This document shows positions 60,707 to 64,000 of a stretch of 64,000 nucleotides of DNA, one piece after another. This DNA comes from Alphaproteobacteria bacterium 41-28 (GTDB lineage: Bacteria; Pseudomonadota; Alphaproteobacteria; UBA9655), in the NCBI GenBank assembly GCA_001897795.1, contig MKUL01000037.1:241864-305863 (forward strand). The letters are read 5' to 3'. The stretch's first letter is position 1, and each line of letters begins with the position of its first letter. The translations under genes were made by a program, and so were the position numbers. Below the pieces are notes generated by a model that was not told the origin of the DNA, did no database searches, and worked only from the letters and a program-made list of their open reading frames with translations.

Positions 60707-61689
60707 AGAAAACAGCCGTTGTTCTCCTCAACTTGGGAGGCCCACTCTCCCAGGAGGAAATCAAACCTTTTCTTTTCAGTCTTTTTTCCGATCCGGCCAT
60801 TATCACGCTTCCCAATCCTTTTCGGTATATTTTAGCCCATGCCGTGACATGGGGACGGTTGAAAGAAGCCCAGCACATTTACTCCCTCTTAGGAGGAGGA
60901 TCACCCCTTTTAAAAAATACAAGAGACCAAGCTCAAGCCTTAGAGGCAGAACTTGGAGATGGGTTTCGTGTTTTTGTAGCCATGCGCCATGCCACTCCTT
61001 TCACTGAGGAAACATTTAAGGAGGTGAGGTCCTATGGTCCGGAGGAGATTGTCCTTCTCCCCCTTTATCCCCAATATTCCACCACAACAACAGAATCTTC
61101 TTTTAAAGCTTGGCACAAGGCGACGATGGGATGGGATATACCAACCCGATCTGTCCCTTTCTATCCAAGCGAGGAAGGGTTTGTTGAGGCGATGAAAGAG
61201 TTGACATTACCCCATTATAAAGAAGCTCAAAAGAAGGGAACGCCAAGGGTTTTGATGACAGCTCATGGTCTCCCTGAAAAAGTGATTAAAAAGGGGGATC
61301 CTTATCAAAGACACGTGGAAGAAACGGCGAAAAGACTTGCTGAAAAGCTTGACATTTCATCCCTTGATTTCGTTATCTGCTATCAAAGTCGGGTAGGTCC
61401 TTTAAAGTGGACCCGTCCCTCTTTGGCAGAGGAAGTTTTGAAAGCTTCCCAAGAAAAGCGCCCCCTTGTCGTCATTCCTCTCTCATTTGTATCCGAACAC
61501 TCAGAAACTCTTGTTGAGCTTGATATGACCTATCATGATCTTGCTCTGAAGAGGGGGTGTCCTGCTTATCATCGTGTTAAAACCGTACAAACCCATCCGG
61601 CTTTTATAGAGGGACTTGCGGGTCTGGTGAGAAAATGTTCAATCCCCAACCGTTATTGCGAGGGCGAAAGACCGAAGCAATCTCATTGA
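60703..61689 (+). CDS. hemH: Ferrochelatase with repeat-encoded C-terminus
   Basis: Inserts Fe2+ into protoporphyrin IX. The 328-residue protein begins MKKTAVVLLNLGGP and has LPLYPQYSTTTTESSF, the metal/porphyrin His in MTAHGLPEKVI, CYQSRVGPLKWTRP and the catalytic Glu in FVSEHSETLVELD. Translation is coupled to hemE by ATGA. The last 14 or so residues (IPNRYCEGERPKQSH) and the stop codon are provided by a family A repeat arm at 61651-61687, so the natural C-terminus has been replaced. The catalytic core is intact. Confidence 0.95.
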   Translation: MKKTAVVLLNLGGPLSQEEIKPFLFSLFSDPAIITLPNPFRYILAHAVTWGRLKEAQHIYSLLGGGSPLLKNTRDQAQALEAELGDGFRVFVAMRHATPFTEETFKEVRSYGPEEIVLLPLYPQYSTTTTESSFKAWHKATMGWDIPTRSVPFYPSEEGFVEAMKELTLPHYKEAQKKGTPRVLMTAHGLPEKVIKKGDPYQRHVEETAKRLAEKLDISSLDFVICYQSRVGPLKWTRPSLAEEVLKASQEKRPLVVIPLSFVSEHSETLVELDMTYHDLALKRGCPAYHRVKTVQTHPAFIEGLAGLVRKCSIPNRYCEGERPKQSH

Positions 61690-61841
61690 ACATTCTAAGA
61701 ATGTTTCACGTGAAACAATTTGTGATAGAAGAAAGTAGATTGCTTCGGGCTATCACCCTCGCAATGACGATTTGAGGTTAGTAGAATATACCCACAACCT
61801 CATTGCGAGGACCCCCGTGAAGACGGGGGACGAAGCAATCC
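61651..61841. repeat. Family A composite with parS overlapping hemH end
   Basis: Left arm 61651-61687 lies inside the hemH coding sequence, parS at 61702-61717, right arm 61734-61769, followed by a further arm at 61799-61841 just before hemJ. The arm-parS spacer again reads TTGAACATTCTAAGAA. Confidence 0.85.
61702..61717. other. parS-like ParB site
   Basis: Perfect TGTTTCACGTGAAACA, 13 bp after the hemH stop codon. Confidence 0.7.
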
Positions 61842-61863
61842 AGAAAAATAAAGGAGACTCAAC

Positions 61864-62301
61864 ATGCTATCCGACTATTATCTAACCCTCAAATCCCTTC
61901 ATTTTCTAGCGATCATCGCTTGGATGGCGGGACTTTTATACTTGCCGCGGCTTTTCATCTATCACTTAGAATTTGACGTAGGATCAAAAGCTTATCTAAC
62001 ATTTTGTCGAATGGAGCGCCGTCTTTTAAAAATAATCATGCTGCCTTCCCTTCTTTTAACTTTTTTCTTAGGCATTCTTTTGGCTTTTTCGACTAATGCC
62101 TGGGCTGCACCCTGGTTTCATATGAAACTCTTGCTTGTTCTTTGTCTAGCGGGATTGCATGGATATTTTTCAAGGATTGCGAAAACATTTGCCAAAGGAG
62201 AAATCCCTCCTGTGTCCAGGAAAACCTTACTTTTTATCAACGAGCTCCCTTTTTTGCTCGCTATTTTTATCGTTTTCCTAGCTGTTTTGAAACCTTTTTA
62301 A
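61864..62301 (+). CDS. hemJ: Protoporphyrinogen oxidase HemJ
   Basis: Inner-membrane enzyme of the UPF0093/HemJ family that oxidises protoporphyrinogen IX, used in place of HemG or HemY in most alphaproteobacteria. The 145-residue protein has four TM helices. KSLHFLAIIAWMAGLLYLPR carries the first conserved His and LFIYHLEF the second, and a further Lys/Arg-rich loop follows. GGAG lies 9-12 nt before the ATG. The run hemE-hemH-hemJ encodes three late haem steps. Confidence 0.94.
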   Translation: MLSDYYLTLKSLHFLAIIAWMAGLLYLPRLFIYHLEFDVGSKAYLTFCRMERRLLKIIMLPSLLLTFFLGILLAFSTNAWAAPWFHMKLLLVLCLAGLHGYFSRIAKTFAKGEIPPVSRKTLLFINELPFLLAIFIVFLAVLKPF

Positions 62302-62374
62302 AATAGAGCTTGAACTTTGTAAAAATATTTGCCATTAATGTCCTTATTCTTACTTACAATCCCAGTGATAATTG

Positions 62375-63631
62375 ATGAATCTTAAAACTTTGAAATCAAA
62401 AACGCCTGTTGAGCTTCTGGCTTTAGCAGAAGAAGTCGAAATTGAAAACGCCAGCACCCTCCGTAAACAAGATATGATGTTTGCCATTCTTAAACGGATG
62501 GCAGAGAAAGGCGAATCTATATTTGGGGGAGGTGTTGTTGAAATTTTACAAGATGGCTTTGCCTTCTTACGTTCCCCTGAAGCCAACTATTTGCCAGGAC
62601 CTGATGATATTTATGTTTCTCCAAGCCAAGTCCGAAAGTTTGGATTGAGGACGGGAGATACGGTTGAAGGTGAAATTCGGGCTCCTAAAGATGGAGAACG
62701 CTATTTTGCCCTGTTAAAGGTGAATACAATCAATGGTCAAGCGCCTGATGTCATTAAACATCGAATGAATTTTGATAACTTAACGCCCCTTTATCCAGAT
62801 GAGCGTTTAAACCTTGAACTAGATGATCCCACTTACAAAGACCTCACACCACGGGTGATTGACCTTGTGACGCCCATTGGGAAGGGGCAACGAGCTCTCA
62901 TTGTCGCACCGCCACGATCGGGTAAAACGGTGATGATGCAAAATATTGCCCATTCCATTGCTAAGAATCATCCCGAAGTGACTCTGATGGTTCTCCTCAT
63001 TGATGAACGGCCTGAGGAAGTTACGGATATGGCCCGTTCTGTGAAGGGAGAGGTGATTAGCTCGACCTTTGATGAGCCTGCCTCACGACACGTTCAAGTA
63101 GCTGAAATGGTTATTGAAAAAGCGAAACGTCTTGTTGAACTTAAGCAAGATGTTGTTATCCTTTTAGATAACATTACCCGTCTTGCACGGGCCTATAACA
63201 CCGTCGTTCCCTCATCAGGTAAAGTTCTAACGGGAGGGGTTGATGCAAACGCTCTTCAACGGCCCAAGAGGTTTTTTGGAGCGGCGAGAAATATTGAAGA
63301 GGGGGGGTCTCTGACCATTATTTCAACGGCTTTGGTGGATACGGGATCACGTATGGATGAAGTCATCTTTGAAGAATTTAAAGGTACAGGAAACGCCGAA
63401 ATCGTCCTTGAGCGAAAATTATCTGATAAACGAACCTTCCCAGCCATAGATATCACCAAGTCAGGAACCCGCAAAGAAGAGCTTTTGATCGACAAAGATC
63501 TTCTTTCAAAAATGTGGGTTCTCAGACGTGTCCTTATTCCTATGGGGACAACGGATGGGATGGAATTCCTCCTTGAAAAGCTCAGGAATACAAAAAATAA
63601 TTCTGAATTCTTTGACTCAATGAACTCATAA
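62375..63631 (+). CDS. rho: Transcription termination factor Rho
   Basis: Hexameric RNA-dependent ATPase that ends untranslated transcripts. The 418-residue protein has the Rho N-terminal domain ([20 protein letters not shown]), the RNA-binding cold-shock-like domain ([38 protein letters not shown]), Walker [10 protein letters not shown], Walker [17 protein letters not shown], the Q-loop [16 protein letters not shown] and R-loop region [23 protein letters not shown] 62375 is used; a TTG lies directly upstream. Its place after the haem genes beside oriC is conserved. Confidence 0.98.
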   Translation: MNLKTLKSKTPVELLALAEEVEIENASTLRKQDMMFAILKRMAEKGESIFGGGVVEILQDGFAFLRSPEANYLPGPDDIYVSPSQVRKFGLRTGDTVEGEIRAPKDGERYFALLKVNTINGQAPDVIKHRMNFDNLTPLYPDERLNLELDDPTYKDLTPRVIDLVTPIGKGQRALIVAPPRSGKTVMMQNIAHSIAKNHPEVTLMVLLIDERPEEVTDMARSVKGEVISSTFDEPASRHVQVAEMVIEKAKRLVELKQDVVILLDNITRLARAYNTVVPSSGKVLTGGVDANALQRPKRFFGAARNIEEGGSLTIISTALVDTGSRMDEVIFEEFKGTGNAEIVLERKLSDKRTFPAIDITKSGTRKEELLIDKDLLSKMWVLRRVLIPMGTTDGMEFLLEKLRNTKNNSEFFDSMNS

Positions 63632-63637
63632 AAAAAT

Positions 63638-63995
63638 CGTCATTGCGAGGCTCTGTAAGAGCCGAAGCAATCTCGTGTTTCAAACCATCTCTTATAAATT
63701 GTTTCACGTGAAACAATTTTTGTGCAGGAAAGAAATTGCTTCGCCCTTTGGGCTCGCAATGACGGTTATAAGTATACACCTCCTAACCCAAAATCGTCAT
63801 TGCAAGGGCGTGTAACGCCCAAAGCAATCTCATCCTTATTCCAACGAGATTGCTTCGGCTCTCACAGAGCCTCGCAATGACGGGTTGGGGCTTAGAAAGA
63901 GTTTATCACACATTCGTCAATGCGAGGGCAGTAGCCCGAAGCAATCTCTTTTTTGTTCAACGAGATTGCTTCATGGTTATCTCCTCGCAAAGAGG
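63638..63995. repeat. Family A array with parS downstream of rho
   Basis: 63638-63764 is a complete composite (inverted arms around parS). It is followed by single arms at 63795-63831, 63846-63882, 63915-63948 and 63961-63995 in alternating orientation up to the window end. No gene is seen after the rho stop. Confidence 0.85.
63700..63715. other. parS-like ParB site
   Basis: Perfect TGTTTCACGTGAAACA with extended dyad (AAATTG...CAATTT) at the centre of the composite repeat after rho. Confidence 0.7.
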
Positions 63996-64000
63996 TTGTT

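Overview
The window is a 64 kb chromosomal segment of an alphaproteobacterium. Gene content and order (mdh-sucCD-sucAB-lpd; ruvCAB-ybgC-tolQRA; coaE/dnaQ facing hemE-hemH-hemJ-rho) are alphaproteobacterial. Secreted F-box and leucine-rich-repeat proteins, decaying polyhydroxybutyrate genes and very many short palindromic repeats suggest an intracellular or protist-associated lineage. Holosporales/Paracaedibacter-like is my inference from style, not from a database match.

Layout. 1-5.4 kb: edge-truncated RHH antitoxin, recN-ligA (leftward), a DUF4143 ATPase with a 22-bp operator-like triplet. 5.6-8.3 kb: small secreted protein, slipin and NfeD-type protease (leftward). 8.8-16.7 kb: uvrB, yefM-yoeB toxin-antitoxin, ruvCAB, ybgC-tolQRA (no tolB/pal follows). 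16.9-19.2 kb: amino-acid ABC transporter and a small lipoprotein. 19.4-22.5 kb: secreted LRR protein, tRNA-Gln(TTG), Bcr/CflA-type MFS pump, small membrane protein. 22.6-26.7 kb: ispA, xseB, 3-hydroxyacyl-CoA dehydrogenase, etfA/etfB. 27.2-37.4 kb: prepilin-peptidase/carboxylesterase reading frame, then the TCA block mdh, sucC, sucD, sucA, sucB, lpd. 37.7-44.8 kb: BrnQ-type transporter, dgkA, DUF4139 protein, rmuC, nupC, miaA. 45-50.6 kb: tandem paralogous secreted F-box proteins. 50.9-52.3 kb: frameshifted MaoC hydratase and a PhaC synthase lacking its catalytic core. 52.4-58.9 kb: ihfB, secreted orphans, polA, an alpha/beta hydrolase, dnaQ, coaE. 58.9-59.7 kb: the probable replication origin. 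59.7-63.6 kb: hemE, hemH, hemJ, rho.

The most striking feature is a family of composite palindromic repeats. Two inverted arms (CGTCATTGCGAGG...CGAAGCAATCTC and its inverse) flank a central 16-bp TGTTTCACGTGAAACA, which is identical to the ParB-binding parS sequence. I count nine perfect and three degenerate parS-like sites in 64 kb. Eight of the perfect ones are in or beside these repeats and one is inside ligA. With the coaE-[DnaA-like boxes]-hemE interval this suggests the window spans oriC and its centromere region, and that parS sites have been spread here by a repeat.

Other palindromic families (B: CCTCACCCGCC...; C: GTGTCATCCTTGG...CCAAGGATGACAC; D: CGTCATCCCCGCG...; E: ACCCGCC...GGCGGGT) lie between genes. 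In three cases (nfeD, the DUF4139 gene, miaA) an element of 117, 153 or 96 nt, always a multiple of three, sits in frame near the protein N-terminus, recalling the Rickettsia palindromic elements. Many upstream open-frame extensions are repeat-derived, so start codons were chosen from ribosome-binding sites, overlaps and family N-termini.
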